Positions 1 through 8,707 are shown, counted from the stretch's first letter. The stretch: DNA of 9,608 bases from Nevskiales bacterium (GCA_022616655.1 JAKEEJ010000072.1:1-9608); one strand, 5' to 3'. Numbers and translations are program-made. The notes: generated from the letters alone by a model not told the origin.

Positions 1-745
1 CCTGCATCTGATCCATGGTGATGGAAGGATCGGGACGCAGCTTGAATGCCACACTCCACAGTGTTTCATTGCCCTGCACCGGCCCGTATATTTGCCCTTC
101 ATCGACCGGTGCCGGGGACGCGGGCTGCTCCGTTGGAACAGGAGAAACCGTGTCGACCGGTTCGGCCATAGTGGCGGCGGCAGGTACAGTGGATGCAACC
201 GCTGGAAGAGTCGGTTGTACTGCGGGCGGCTCTACCTGCGAAGTCTCAGTAGGCTCCACCGGCATCAGTTCCGAAGCTTCCTCTTGTACCACCACGGGTG
301 GTGCGACGTTCGCCTGCGGTGGCGGCTCCGGCGACAATTCCGCTCCTGCCCGCGCAGGTGACGCCTGCATCGGAGGATCGAGAAGCACGGTGTATTCACG
401 CAGCAGCCGGCCACTGTTCCATTGAACACTCAACAGGAACGTGACAAAGGGCTCGCGCGCCAGATCCTTGCTGCGGACATAAATGCCACCGTCCTTCACC
501 TCAAACTGCAGAAGGGACAGGAATTCCGCGCGCTCCAGTCCGGCGCGCTCAAATTCATCGTTGGTGGCCAGTTCCACCACCAGCCCTTCCAGCTCCCCCG
601 GAGTACCCGAAGAAACCGGAATAAAGGCATCCAACCGCTGATTCAGGTGCGAGCGAACCTCCAGCGCGCCCAATCCCAGTGCCTGCGCTACGCACACCCA
701 GACCATGGATCCCACGGCCAGAAGGCCCGCCGACATTCTCACCAT
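1..745 (-). CDS. fimV: FimV-like pilus assembly / polar hub protein, N-terminal part (C-terminus cut by window)
   Basis: The gene reads from an ATG at 745 to the left edge without a stop; 248 residues are visible. Residues 1-22 form a signal peptide with a hydrophobic core and an AQA cleavage site, followed directly by LGLG, the hallmark of mature FimV. Residues 23-125 are the FimV N-terminal domain, with motifs ALEVRSHLNQ, EFERAGL, GRLLREYTVLLDPP. Residues 126-217 are a linker rich in Pro, Ala, Val and Glu. Residues 220-248 begin a LysM-type motif (YGPVQ..ETLWSVA..LRPD) that binds peptidoglycan. In known FimV, a transmembrane segment and cytoplasmic TPR repeats follow; these would lie outside the window. 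FimV proteins support type IV pilus secretin assembly, twitching and polar protein placement. A GGAG ribosome site lies 5 nt before the ATG. Position downstream of leuCDB-asd matches other gammaproteobacteria. Identity is confident; the particular role here is inferred. Confidence 0.93.
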   Translation of the reverse strand, partial: MVRMSAGLLAVGSMVWVCVAQALGLGALEVRSHLNQRLDAFIPVSSGTPGELEGLVVELATNDEFERAGLERAEFLSLLQFEVKDGGIYVRSKDLAREPFVTFLLSVQWNSGRLLREYTVLLDPPMQASPARAGAELSPEPPPQANVAPPVVVQEEASELMPVEPTETSQVEPPAVQPTLPAVASTVPAAATMAEPVDTVSPVPTEQPASPAPVDEGQIYGPVQGNETLWSVAFKLRPDPSITMDQMQ

Positions 746-818
746 GTTTACTCCGCGCCTCGCATTACATCGTCCGACTGTGAGAGTAATACATCATCTT
801 ATTATCGTAACTCTTTTC

Positions 819-847
819 ATAATCTAAGAAACCCGCCCCTGAGTCAA
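819..847 (-). promoter_or_regulatory. Sigma70-type promoter for fimV
   Basis: On the minus strand, TTGACT (847-842) is followed after exactly 17 nt by GATTAT (824-819). These match the consensus -35 at 5 of 6 and -10 at 4 of 6 positions. Transcription would begin near 812, leaving a leader of about 66 nt before the fimV ATG at 745. The element begins only about 20 nt after the asd stop, in an AT-rich 120-bp gap, which suggests that fimV is transcribed at least partly independently of the leu-asd operon. I see no clear intrinsic terminator between asd and this promoter, so read-through is also possible. Confidence 0.55.
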
Positions 848-865
848 CAACAAGCTCCCGTCGGA

Positions 866-1877
<1,012 letters not shown>

Positions 1878-1894
<17 letters not shown>

Positions 1895-2960
1895 AGAGCC
1901 TCTCAACCACTGCAGTTCCCATTTCGGATGTGGATACGACCCGCTCGCCGGGCCGCGCAATATCCGCGGTGCGCAAGCCGGAAGCAAGTGACTGTTTTAC
2001 CGACCGTTCCACCGTGCCAGCCAATTTGACCGCCCGGAGGCTGTACCGCAACAGCATCGCCAGCGACAGAATGGTGGCCAGCGGATTGGCGATGCCACGG
2101 CCTGCGATGTCCGGCGCCGAGCCGTGCACCGGCTCATACAGTCCGCGCCCTTGAGCATCGAGCGATGCTGACGGCAGCATGCCGATGGAGCCGGTGAGTT
2201 GAGCGCCGATATCGGAAAGAATATCGCCGAACAGATTCCCGGTGACCAGCACATCGAACTGCCGGGGAGCACGCACCAGCTGCATCGCGGCGTTGTCCAC
2301 GTACAAGTGTGACAACTCCACGTCGGGATAGGACGGAGCCACTCTTTCCACGACCTCGCGCCAGAGCTGTGAGGACTCCAGGACGTTGGCCTTGTCCACC
2401 GAACACACGTGCTTTTTGCGCAGCCGCGCCAGATCGAAAGCCGTGCGGGCGATGCGCTCAATCTCCGGCTCGGAATAACGCTCGGTGTTGAACCCTACCC
2501 GCACACCACCTTCCTGCACAATGCCCCGGGGCTGACCGTAATAAATGCCGCCGGTCAGCTCACGGACAATAAGCAGATCCAGACCCTGCAGAACCTCCGG
2601 CCTGAGCGTGGAGGCCGCCGCCAATTCATTGAAGCAGAAACAGGGCCGCAGATTGGCGTAAAGCCCCAGCGCCGAACGAATCTTCAGCAGACCCCGTTCG
2701 GGACGTATCTCGCGTGGCATTTGATCCCACTTCGGTCCACCGACCGCGCCCATGAGCACAGCGTCCACCGCCTGCGCCTTGCTCAGGGTTTCATCCGGCA
2801 AGGGAACTCCACAGGCATCAATGGCCGCGCCTCCGATAAGACCGTAATCCAGCTCACAAGCGAATCCGTGCCGCCGTTTGAGCGCCTCGATAACTTTGAC
2901 CGCCTCGGCAATCACTTCGGGCCCGACGCCGTCACCGGGAAGAATCAGGAGCTTGACCAT
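1878..2960 (-). CDS. leuB: 3-Isopropylmalate dehydrogenase
   Basis: LeuB oxidatively decarboxylates (2R,3S)-3-isopropylmalate to 4-methyl-2-oxopentanoate using NAD+, in the cytoplasm. The 360-residue length is normal for the family. The visible signature runs: LPGDGVGPE at the N-terminus (residues 7-15); the substrate loop [14 protein letters not shown] (93-106) with Arg95 and Arg105; [10 protein letters not shown] (133-142) with Arg133 and Tyr140; the catalytic lysine in SVDKANVLE (Lys190); metal ligands Asp222 (YVDNAAMQL), Asp246 and Asp250 ([10 protein letters not shown]); and the cofactor loop [12 protein letters not shown] (276-287). It begins 2 nt after the leuD stop. Its ribosome site is modest (GGACGG within the end of leuD), consistent with coupling to leuD translation. 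Its last 17 nt are shared with the start of asd. In Pseudomonas, as I recall, an extra gene lies between leuD and leuB; here there is none. Confidence 0.97.
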
Positions 2961-2962
2961 GG

Positions 2963-3613
2963 CTACCGTCCAGACGGCGACTGAAACAGCCAGGGTGCCA
3001 CTTGCCGTTGGCGTGCTTCGTACGTCCGGATCGCGTCGGCGTGTTGCAAAGTCAGGCCAATTTCATCCAGCCCGTTGATCAGGTTGTGCTTGCGGCGGGC
3101 ATCCATCTCAAAGCCCGTCTCACCGTCCGGCCAGCGCACCTGCTGGCCGGGCAGATCCACCGTGATCTGCACTCGCGGATCCGCCATTACAGCCTCGAAC
3201 AGAATCGCCACCATTGCTGCCGTCAGTACGATCGGCAATACGCCATTCTTGAGGCAGTTTCCATAAAAAATGTCCGCGTAGCTCGGTGCGATGACGCAAC
3301 GAAATCCGTAGTCCCTCAGGGCCCACACGGCGTGTTCGCGTGAGGAGCCGCAACCAAAATTCTCCCGTGCCAGCAGGATGGAAGCGCCTTGATATTCCGG
3401 CCGGTTGAGCACGAAGTCCGGGTTGAGCCGCCGTCGTGACGGCTCCACGGCAAGATCGCCTGGATCGAGATAGCGCCAGTCGTCGAACAGAAATGGGCCG
3501 AAACCCGTACGCCGGATGGATTTGAGGTACTGCTTGGGAATGATGGCATCCGTATCCACGTTGGCCCGATCCAGCGGTGCGGCGATGCCGCGCAAAATGG
3601 TAAAGGTCTGCAT
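2963..3613 (-). CDS. leuD: 3-Isopropylmalate dehydratase (isomerase), small subunit
   Basis: LeuD pairs with LeuC to interconvert 2- and 3-isopropylmalate through isopropylmaleate. The 216-residue protein shows the swivel-domain signature: [25 protein letters not shown] near the N-terminus, then [17 protein letters not shown] (about residues 79-95) and the segment [20 protein letters not shown]. The reading frame also allows a GTG three bases upstream (3616), giving an extra residue. I prefer the ATG at 3613 because MQTFT resembles the usual family start, because GAGGGG (3625-3620) stands 6 nt ahead of it, and because the ATG shares its A with the leuC stop (TGATG), a classic coupling junction. 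Its TAG stop lies 2 nt before leuB. Confidence 0.96.
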   Translation of the reverse strand: MQTFTILRGIAAPLDRANVDTDAIIPKQYLKSIRRTGFGPFLFDDWRYLDPGDLAVEPSRRRLNPDFVLNRPEYQGASILLARENFGCGSSREHAVWALRDYGFRCVIAPSYADIFYGNCLKNGVLPIVLTAAMVAILFEAVMADPRVQITVDLPGQQVRWPDGETGFEMDARRKHNLINGLDEIGLTLQHADAIRTYEARQRQVAPWLFQSPSGR

Positions 3614-5016
3614 CACAGACCCCTCACGTCCACAAAATGGCCGGCAATGCCGGCGCCGGCCGCCATGGCCGGACTCATCAGATGCGTACGCCCGCCCTGC
3701 CCCTGCCGGCCTTCGAAGTTCCGGTTGGACGTGGAGGCGCAGCGTTCACCCGGCTCAAGCCGGTCCGCATTCATGGCCAGACACATGGAACACCCCGGCT
3801 CGCGCCACTCGAATCCTGCGTCCTGAAAGATGCGGTCCAGACCCTCCTGCTCCGCCTGGAGTTTCACCAGACCGGATCCCGGCACAACCAGGGCCAACTT
3901 CACGGACGCTGCTTTCTTGTGTCCTTTTACGACATCGGCCGCAGCACGCAGGTCCTCAATGCGGGCGTTGGTACAAGAACCGATGAAAATCTTGTCCACA
4001 GGAATTTCGGTCATCGGTGTGTCGGCTGCAAGCCCCATGTACGTCAATGCGCGCTGCCAGCCGTCACGCTTTACGGCATCCTGCACACGGGCGGGATCCG
4101 GTACACGGCCACCGATGGGCACGACCATCTCGGGCGACGTACCCCAGGTGATTTGCGGCTCGATGGTCTGTGCCTCCAGTTCCAGGATGCGGTCAAACCG
4201 CGCATCCGGGTCACTGTGCAATTGCTGCCAGGCCGCCACCGCTTGATCCCAGTTGTCGCCGGCGGGTGCAAACGGCCGGCCTCGAACGTATTCAACCGTT
4301 TTACGGTCCGGTGCGACCAGGCCGGCGCGCGCGCCGGCCTCAATGGACATATTGCATAACGTCATGCGCCCCTCTATCGAGAGGGCGTCAATCGCCGTAC
4401 CGGCGTATTCAATGACAAAGCCCGTTCCACCGGCCGTGCCAATCCTGCCAATGATGGCCAGTGCAATATCCTTGGCCGTCACGCCGCGGCCGACCTGGCC
4501 ATTGACGCGGATCAATAGCGACCTGGCTTTCTTCATCACCAGAGTCTGTGTCGCCAGCACATGCTCCACTTCGCTGGTGCCAATGCCAAACGCCAGTGCG
4601 CCGAAGGCGCCGTGGGTGGCGGTGTGTGAGTCCCCGCAGACAATGGTCATGCCCGGCAGCGTGGCACCCTGTTCAGGCCCGATGACGTGCACGATACCTT
4701 GACGGATATCCAGCAGATCAAACTTGGTGATGCCGAACTCGCGGCAGTTGTCATCCAGCGCCTTGAGCTGCGCGCGGGCCATCGGATCCTCGATGCCGCG
4801 CACACGGTTGCGGGTCGGCACGTTGTGATCCGGAACGGCCAGATTGGCCGCCACGCGCCAGGGCCGGCGGCCGGCCAGGCGCAGGCCGTCAAAGGCCTGT
4901 GGGCTCGTGACTTCGTGCACCAGGTGCCGGTCAATGTAAATCAGGGCCGAACCGTCGCCGTTGTCGCGAACGAGGTGTGCGTCCCAGATTTTGTCGTACA
5001 GGGTTTGAGCGGTCAT
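3613..5016 (-). CDS. leuC: 3-Isopropylmalate dehydratase (isomerase), large subunit
   Basis: LeuC is the aconitase-fold, 4Fe-4S subunit of isopropylmalate isomerase in leucine synthesis. The 467 residues match the usual bacterial length. Motifs in order: the N-terminal [17 protein letters not shown] (residues 61-69); [20 protein letters not shown] (127-146); the [10 protein letters not shown] segment (223-232); and the three cluster-binding cysteines, Cys348 in [13 protein letters not shown] and Cys409/Cys412 in GCSMCLAMN, followed by the active-site loop around [12 protein letters not shown]. It is the first gene of leuC-leuD-leuB-asd and faces the LysR gene across 90 bp. The ATG at 5016 is kept because [14 protein letters not shown] is a normal start. 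The ribosome site is weak: AGGA lies 10 nt upstream. Three cysteines present means a functional enzyme is expected. Confidence 0.97.
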   Translation of the reverse strand: MTAQTLYDKIWDAHLVRDNGDGSALIYIDRHLVHEVTSPQAFDGLRLAGRRPWRVAANLAVPDHNVPTRNRVRGIEDPMARAQLKALDDNCREFGITKFDLLDIRQGIVHVIGPEQGATLPGMTIVCGDSHTATHGAFGALAFGIGTSEVEHVLATQTLVMKKARSLLIRVNGQVGRGVTAKDIALAIIGRIGTAGGTGFVIEYAGTAIDALSIEGRMTLCNMSIEAGARAGLVAPDRKTVEYVRGRPFAPAGDNWDQAVAAWQQLHSDPDARFDRILELEAQTIEPQITWGTSPEMVVPIGGRVPDPARVQDAVKRDGWQRALTYMGLAADTPMTEIPVDKIFIGSCTNARIEDLRAAADVVKGHKKAASVKLALVVPGSGLVKLQAEQEGLDRIFQDAGFEWREPGCSMCLAMNADRLEPGERCASTSNRNFEGRQGQGGRTHLMSPAMAAGAGIAGHFVDVRGL

Positions 5017-5051
5017 GACGAAAGCATCCTAGCGATGCCTTATGAATAACT

Positions 5052-5074
5052 CAAATGAATAGTTTTTATATTTG
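5052..5074. promoter_or_regulatory. Candidate LysR-type operator (interrupted dyad)
   Basis: CAAAT (5052-5056) and ATTTG (5070-5074) form a perfect 5-bp inverted repeat with a 13-nt spacer. LysR-type operators are usually short interrupted dyads built on T-N11-A; this one has spacing 13 between the T and A, so the match is imperfect. It would cover a candidate leuC -10 (5070-5065) and touch the lysR -35 (5072-5077), a layout that would allow control of leuC and autorepression of lysR. AT-rich DNA gives such dyads by chance. Confidence 0.25.
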
Positions 5075-5099
5075 TGATTCTATCCTGTTATGGTATAAA
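5072..5099 (+). promoter_or_regulatory. Extended -10 promoter for the LysR gene
   Basis: TTGTGA (5072-5077), a 16-nt spacer and TATAAA (5094-5099) match the sigma70 consensus at 4 of 6 and 5 of 6 positions. TGG immediately before the -10 (5091-5093) gives the TGn extension. Only seven bases (5100-5106) lie between the hexamer and the ATG at 5107, so the expected transcription start falls on or next to the start codon itself. There is no Shine-Dalgarno sequence ahead of this ATG, which fits a leaderless message. Confidence 0.6.
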
Positions 5100-5106
5100 G
5101 AACCCC

Positions 5107-6012
5107 ATGGACCTCCAGACTCTGGCAGCGTTTTTGCAGGTTGCCGAATCGCAATCTTTTTCAAAGGCCGCGGACAAATTGCACCGGTCTCAGCCGGCGG
5201 TCAGCAAGCGCATTGCCGTCCTGGAAACACAGCTCCGCAAACCCCTGTTCGACCGCATCGGCCGCAGGATTGCGCTGACCGATGCCGGCCGTGCGTTGCT
5301 GCCGCATGCACGCCGGGTTCTACAGGAAATTGAGGACGCTCAGCGGGCGCTGTCCCATCTCATGGAGCCGGTCAGCGGCCGCCTGTCCATCGGCACCAGC
5401 CATCACATTGGTCTGCATCGTCTGCCCTCGGTACTCAAGGCGTTCGCGCTGGAGTATCCCAAGGTTGATCTCGACATTCACTTCATGGACTCGGAAGTGG
5501 CCTGCCAGGCCGTGCTGGCCGGTACGCTGGAACTGGGCATCGTCACCCTGCCTCCACAACCCCTGCCCCACCTGCAAACCCGGCGCCTCTGGTCCGACCC
5601 CATGGTCGTTGTCGTTTCGCCCGACCACGTGCTGGCACAGCGCAAAAACGTGCAACCGGCCGAGCTGGCGAAACACCCGGCCGTATTGCCGGATGCGAGC
5701 ACTTATACCCACCGCATCATCAAGGCCAAGCTACAGAAACACAGACTTCAGCCGCAGGTGCGCCTGGCGACGAACTATCTGGAAACGCTAAAAATGCTGG
5801 TGGCCATCGGCCTGGGCTGGAGCGTGTTGCCACGTTCCATGCTGGATCGTTCGGTCCACCCACTCGAAATTCCGGCGTTGCAGATGCAACGCGAACTGGG
5901 CGCGGTCTGGCACCAACGGCGCACCTTGTCCAGCGCCGCCAGCGTCCTGTTGCGGCGTTTCGAAGACCATCCGGGAAAAAACCGTAGGGCTACTCGAAAA
6001 CCCGGTTCCTGA
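5107..6012 (+). CDS. LysR-family transcriptional regulator, probably of leuCDB-asd
   Basis: The 301-residue protein has the standard LysR architecture. A winged helix-turn-helix lies at residues 1-62 (MDLQTLAAFLQVAESQSFSK, then AADKLHRSQPAVSKRIAVLE, QLRKPLFDRIGRRIALTDAG). A linker helix follows (about 63-88), then the effector-binding domain beginning at GRLSIGTSHHIG (about 91-290). The reading frame opens upstream at an ATG at 5074, but that would add 11 residues (MILSCYGIKNP) not typical of the family and would place the start between the -35 and -10, so the ATG at 5107 is chosen. The gene diverges from leuC, the usual arrangement for a LysR protein and its target. The effector cannot be read from sequence; an isopropylmalate-type intermediate is a guess. 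The C-terminal tail is basic, and its last codons lie inside the 3' end of the opposing arfB. Confidence 0.92.
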   Translation: MDLQTLAAFLQVAESQSFSKAADKLHRSQPAVSKRIAVLETQLRKPLFDRIGRRIALTDAGRALLPHARRVLQEIEDAQRALSHLMEPVSGRLSIGTSHHIGLHRLPSVLKAFALEYPKVDLDIHFMDSEVACQAVLAGTLELGIVTLPPQPLPHLQTRRLWSDPMVVVVSPDHVLAQRKNVQPAELAKHPAVLPDASTYTHRIIKAKLQKHRLQPQVRLATNYLETLKMLVAIGLGWSVLPRSMLDRSVHPLEIPALQMQRELGAVWHQRRTLSSAASVLLRRFEDHPGKNRRATRKPGS

Positions 6013-6403
6013 GCGCTTTAAGCCGCCCCCGACGGAGCTTGCCCTCCAGCCGCTGCTTGCGCGAGCTGCGCGTCGGCCGGGTGGCTTTGCGCGGCGGTGG
6101 GAGTACCGCCACGCTGCGCACAAGCTGTTCGAGGCGCCGGAGCGCCTCCTCCCGGTTCTGCTCCTGGCGGCGATGCTGTTGCGCTTTCAGAACAATTTCG
6201 CCGGCATCGGTAAGACGGCGATCGTGCATCTGCAACAACCGCTGTTTGACGGATTCGGGCAGCGACGAGGCCCGGATGTTAAAACGCAGATGAATCGCGG
6301 AAGAGACTTTGTTGACGTTTTGCCCGCCCGCACCCTGTGAACGGACCGCGCTGAACTCGCATTCATGCGGCGAGATATGCAGGGACAAAGAAGGGTTACG
6401 CAT
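5990..6403 (-). CDS. arfB: Alternative ribosome-rescue factor B (peptidyl-tRNA hydrolase, YaeJ/ArfB)
   Basis: ArfB hydrolyses peptidyl-tRNA on ribosomes stalled at the end of a truncated mRNA. The 137-residue length is close to the 140 of E. coli. Residues 15-45 carry the release-factor-like catalytic domain, with the GGQ motif at 26-28 within RSQGAGGQNVNKVSSAIHLR; FNIRASSLPE and VLKAQQHRRQEQNREEAL are also family motifs. The C-terminal tail (about 100-137) is very rich in Arg and Lys and includes TRPTRSSRKQRLEGK; in the family this tail enters the empty mRNA channel, which distinguishes ArfB from release factors. The ATG at 6403 lies 8 nt inside the end of the permease gene with no good ribosome site of its own, suggesting coupling. 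Its last 23 nt overlap the opposing LysR gene. Confidence 0.94.
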   Translation of the reverse strand: MRNPSLSLHISPHECEFSAVRSQGAGGQNVNKVSSAIHLRFNIRASSLPESVKQRLLQMHDRRLTDAGEIVLKAQQHRRQEQNREEALRRLEQLVRSVAVLPPPRKATRPTRSSRKQRLEGKLRRGRLKALRNRVFE

Positions 6404-7553
6404 AGGCCGACGACGGTCGTTTCACCAGTCCCCGATACGCAACCCACCAACCCGCGGCCGCAGACACCGCAGCGGCCATGAACGTCGCTTCCGGCGAGAC
6501 GTGCTGCCAGATATAGCCGCTGGCCAGACTGCCGATGGCTCCGCCGATGCCATAGGCCGCCGCGTTGTAAAGCGCCAGACCGCGTCCCTGCATTGAATCG
6601 GGGAACAGCTGCTGCACGTAATAAACCGCCACCGAGTGATAGGCGCCAAAAGTCAGCGCGTGCGAAAGCTGCAACAAGATCAGCCCAGGCAGGAAATCCA
6701 CCAGCAACGGCGTCAGTGCCCAGCGTGCCGTCGTGGCGGCCAGTACCAGCAACAGCAAGCGACGCGCCCCCAGACCCGCAATGAGCCGCCCCATGACCAG
6801 AAACAGGCCGATTTCCGCAATCACGGCCAGCGCCCATAGCACGCCCGCCATGCCACGGGTGTAATCGTGCCGCTCGAGGAACAGCGTGAAAAAGCTGTAA
6901 TAAGGCGCGAAACTGAGTTGCGAAAGCAGACAGGCGAAAAGCAACGCCAGCACCGCGGGTCGTTTCAAGACCTGGACCATCGAGGACGCCTGGACGGGGA
7001 CAGACGGATTGGCCGGCACTTCCGACACCGCCCAGCTGGCCATGGCCATCGCCGCAAAGATCGCCCCCACCAGCCAGGGCAAGGGCAGAATACCGACGGC
7101 ATCAAGAACCGGCCCCAGCCCCAGCACGGCCACGACAAACCCCACCGATCCCCAGACCCGCACGCGACCGTAATCACCGCCGCTGTGGACAAGGTGGTTG
7201 AGCGCCACCACTTCGAACTGCGGCAGCAAGGCGTGCCAGAACAGCGCATACCCCACCATCAGAATCACGATGGCCGTGGTGGAGGATGCAAATGGTATTC
7301 CCAGAAACATGGCCAGCGACCCGAGCACCGCCCAGCGCACGAGGGTAATACGGTAACCGCTGACGTCCGCCCACCAGCCCCAGACCACGGGCATGAAGGA
7401 ACGGGTCAGACCCATCAGGGCATACGCCACGCCGATCTGGGCCGCCGTGAAACCGCGGGCCTCCAGATAGGGCGACCAGTAGGGTAGAAATGCCCCTACT
7501 GTTGCGTAATAAAAAAAGTAAAAGCTCGAAAGCCGGGCGTGGACGGGCTGCAT
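6396..7553 (-). CDS. MFS permease, HcaT / 3-phenylpropionate-type family
   Basis: This 385-residue protein is almost entirely hydrophobic, with about twelve membrane helices in two halves joined by a hydrophilic loop around residues 178-196. The MFS motif between helices 2 and 3 is clear (GWWADVSGYR, 59-68). YGRVRVWGSVGF (128-139) and the later LSHALTFGAYHSVAVYYVQQLFP (starting at 296) are typical of the HcaT-like (MFS_1_like) group, named for the E. coli 3-phenylpropionate transporter. The substrate cannot be deduced. It begins 35 nt after aroC; such a permease next to aroC is, as I recall, also seen in Pseudomonas, where it is annotated only as a probable metabolite transporter. No good Shine-Dalgarno precedes the ATG at 7553, so translation may rely on ribosomes from aroC. 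It overlaps arfB by 8 nt. Confidence 0.88.
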   Translation of the reverse strand: MQPVHARLSSFYFFYYATVGAFLPYWSPYLEARGFTAAQIGVAYALMGLTRSFMPVVWGWWADVSGYRITLVRWAVLGSLAMFLGIPFASSTTAIVILMVGYALFWHALLPQFEVVALNHLVHSGGDYGRVRVWGSVGFVVAVLGLGPVLDAVGILPLPWLVGAIFAAMAMASWAVSEVPANPSVPVQASSMVQVLKRPAVLALLFACLLSQLSFAPYYSFFTLFLERHDYTRGMAGVLWALAVIAEIGLFLVMGRLIAGLGARRLLLLVLAATTARWALTPLLVDFLPGLILLQLSHALTFGAYHSVAVYYVQQLFPDSMQGRGLALYNAAAYGIGGAIGSLASGYIWQHVSPEATFMAAAVSAAAGWWVAYRGLVKRPSSAYA

Positions 7554-7588
7554 AAAATGACGAGAACGAACCCGCGCGGGCTGCGCTG

Positions 7589-8707
7589 CTACTTACGCTG
7601 CTTGCCCACCGTCACCGAAGACGGAATTCGTGGCGTGGGTGGAACCACATCCGCATTCTGGGCCCGATGGCGCAAATAGTGATCCATCAGCACCAGCGCC
7701 ACCATCGCCTCAGCGATGGGTGTGGCACGAACGCCTACGCAGGGATCGTGACGGCCGGTCGTACGAACCTCGACCGGCTGGCCGTCAATATCCACGGTTT
7801 TACCGGGAATCAGGATGCTGGAGGCGGGTTTGAGGGCGATGGAACAGCGGATGTCCTGCCCGGTGGAAAGACCGCCCACCACGCCTCCAGAGTGATTGGC
7901 GAGAAAACCCTGCGGGCTCATCTCGTCGCGATGCTCGCTGCCCTTCTGCTCTACCGCCGAAAATCCATCACCGACTTCAACCGCTTTCACCGCATTGATG
8001 CTCATCAATGCAAAGGCCAGATCGGCGTCCAGACGCTCGTAGACGGGCTCGCCCAGGCCCGGCGGAACATGGCTCGCCTCGACGTTGATGCGCGCACCGA
8101 TGGAATCACCTTCCTTGCGGATGCGGGCAATAAATTCCTCCAATTCAGGAACCCGCGCCGGATCCGGACAGAAAAAGGGATTCTGGTTCACCGCCTCCCA
8201 ACTTTTCAGTTCCAGTTTGTAGGGCCCCATTTGTGCCAGATAGCCACGGACTTCGACGCCCAGTGTCTCCAGAAGATATTTCTTGGCGATGGCCCCGGCC
8301 GCCACCCGGACAGCCGTTTCGCGCGCGCTGGCACGTCCGCCACCGCGGGGATCGCGGCGGCCGTACTTCATGATGTAAACGTAGTCGGCATGGTTGGGCC
8401 GGAACCGGTCTTTGATGGTTTCGTAATCGCGCGAACGCGCATCCGTGTTGCGGATCAACAGCGCGATGGGCGTGCCGGTGGTTTTTCCTTCAAACACGCC
8501 GGACAGAATTTCCACGGTATCGTCCTCGCGCCGTTGCGTAACGTGGCGCGACTGCCCGGGCTTGCGGCGATCCAGCTCCTTCTGAATGTCGGGTTCGGTC
8601 AGCGCCAGTCCGGGCGGGCACCCGTCCACCACACAGCCGATGGCCGGCCCGTGGCTCTCACCAAAGCTGGTCACGCAAAATAAACGTCCCAGAGTATTGC
8701 CCGACAT
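7589..8707 (-). CDS. aroC: Chorismate synthase
   Basis: AroC converts 5-enolpyruvylshikimate-3-phosphate to chorismate with reduced FMN, the last shared step to the aromatic amino acids, folate and ubiquinone. The 372-residue protein carries the family signatures in order: GESHG (residues 16-20) near the N-terminus; [41 protein letters not shown]; the glycine-rich [32 protein letters not shown]; and the C-terminal [22 protein letters not shown] three bases upstream (8710) is also open, but the ATG at 8707 gives [10 protein letters not shown], the normal start, and GGAG (8717-8714) stands 6 nt before it. The ATG shares its A with the prmB stop (TGATG), so the two are probably translationally coupled. 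Full length with no broken motif. Confidence 0.97.
   Translation of the reverse strand: MSGNTLGRLFCVTSFGESHGPAIGCVVDGCPPGLALTEPDIQKELDRRKPGQSRHVTQRREDDTVEILSGVFEGKTTGTPIALLIRNTDARSRDYETIKDRFRPNHADYVYIMKYGRRDPRGGGRASARETAVRVAAGAIAKKYLLETLGVEVRGYLAQMGPYKLELKSWEAVNQNPFFCPDPARVPELEEFIARIRKEGDSIGARINVEASHVPPGLGEPVYERLDADLAFALMSINAVKAVEVGDGFSAVEQKGSEHRDEMSPQGFLANHSGGVVGGLSTGQDIRCSIALKPASSILIPGKTVDIDGQPVEVRTTGRHDPCVGVRATPIAEAMVALVLMDHYLRHRAQNADVVPPTPRIPSSVTVGKQRK

Larger units (their letters stand above)
5017..5106. promoter_or_regulatory. Divergent leuC / lysR control region
   Basis: This 90-bp AT-rich gap separates the divergent leuC and lysR genes and must hold both promoters. For leuC (minus strand) a TATAAA at 5070-5065 could be a -10, but no good -35 stands 16-18 nt upstream of it, as expected for an activator-dependent promoter. 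A rival is TTGAGT (5054-5049), 17 nt, TAGGAT (5031-5026), which would start almost at the leuC ATG. Weak dyads are present: CAAAT/ATTTG (5052-5056 and 5070-5074), AACT/AGTT (5048-5051 and 5061-5064) and TTAT/ATAA (5040-5043 and 5046-5049). A LysR protein would be expected to bind here. No leucine-rich leader peptide or attenuator hairpin is visible on the leuC side. Confidence 0.6.

Noticed and set aside
1895..1987. Extended N-terminus for Asd from a start at 1987
   Set aside because: The 31 added residues are leuB read in another frame, and the Rossmann-fold start [14 protein letters not shown] begins at 1894.
4321..4338. Perfect 18-bp palindrome, nine bases each side of a GCGC core, inside leuC
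   Set aside because: It encodes AGARAG within the conserved LeuC segment [10 protein letters not shown]; Ala/Gly/Arg codons with G or C third bases produce the symmetry, so no regulatory role is needed.
5013..5027. Four-residue mini-ORF (MLSS) ending over the leuC ATG
   Set aside because: It has no ribosome site at a usable distance and contains one leucine only, so it does not look like an attenuator leader.
5074..5106. Extended N-terminus for the LysR protein from the ATG at 5074
   Set aside because: The extra 11 residues are foreign to the family and the start would lie within the promoter; the normal LysR N-terminus begins at 5107.
5971..6005. Possible terminator after arfB: CCGGG/CCCGG arms and a run of six T on the minus strand (5981-5976)
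   Set aside because: The arms enclose the T-run rather than precede it, and the inner GTAG/CTAC stem has only a 2-nt loop; not a normal intrinsic terminator.
7571..7580. CCCGCGCGGG palindrome in the gap between aroC and the permease
   Set aside because: It has no loop and no U-tract directly after it on the minus strand, so it is not a credible terminator; it may only be GC-rich chance.
7667..8683. Long plus-strand open frame of 338 codons opposite aroC
   Set aside because: It is antisense to a complete chorismate synthase with all motifs intact; its translation has no recognisable family features, and long antisense frames are common in GC-rich genes.
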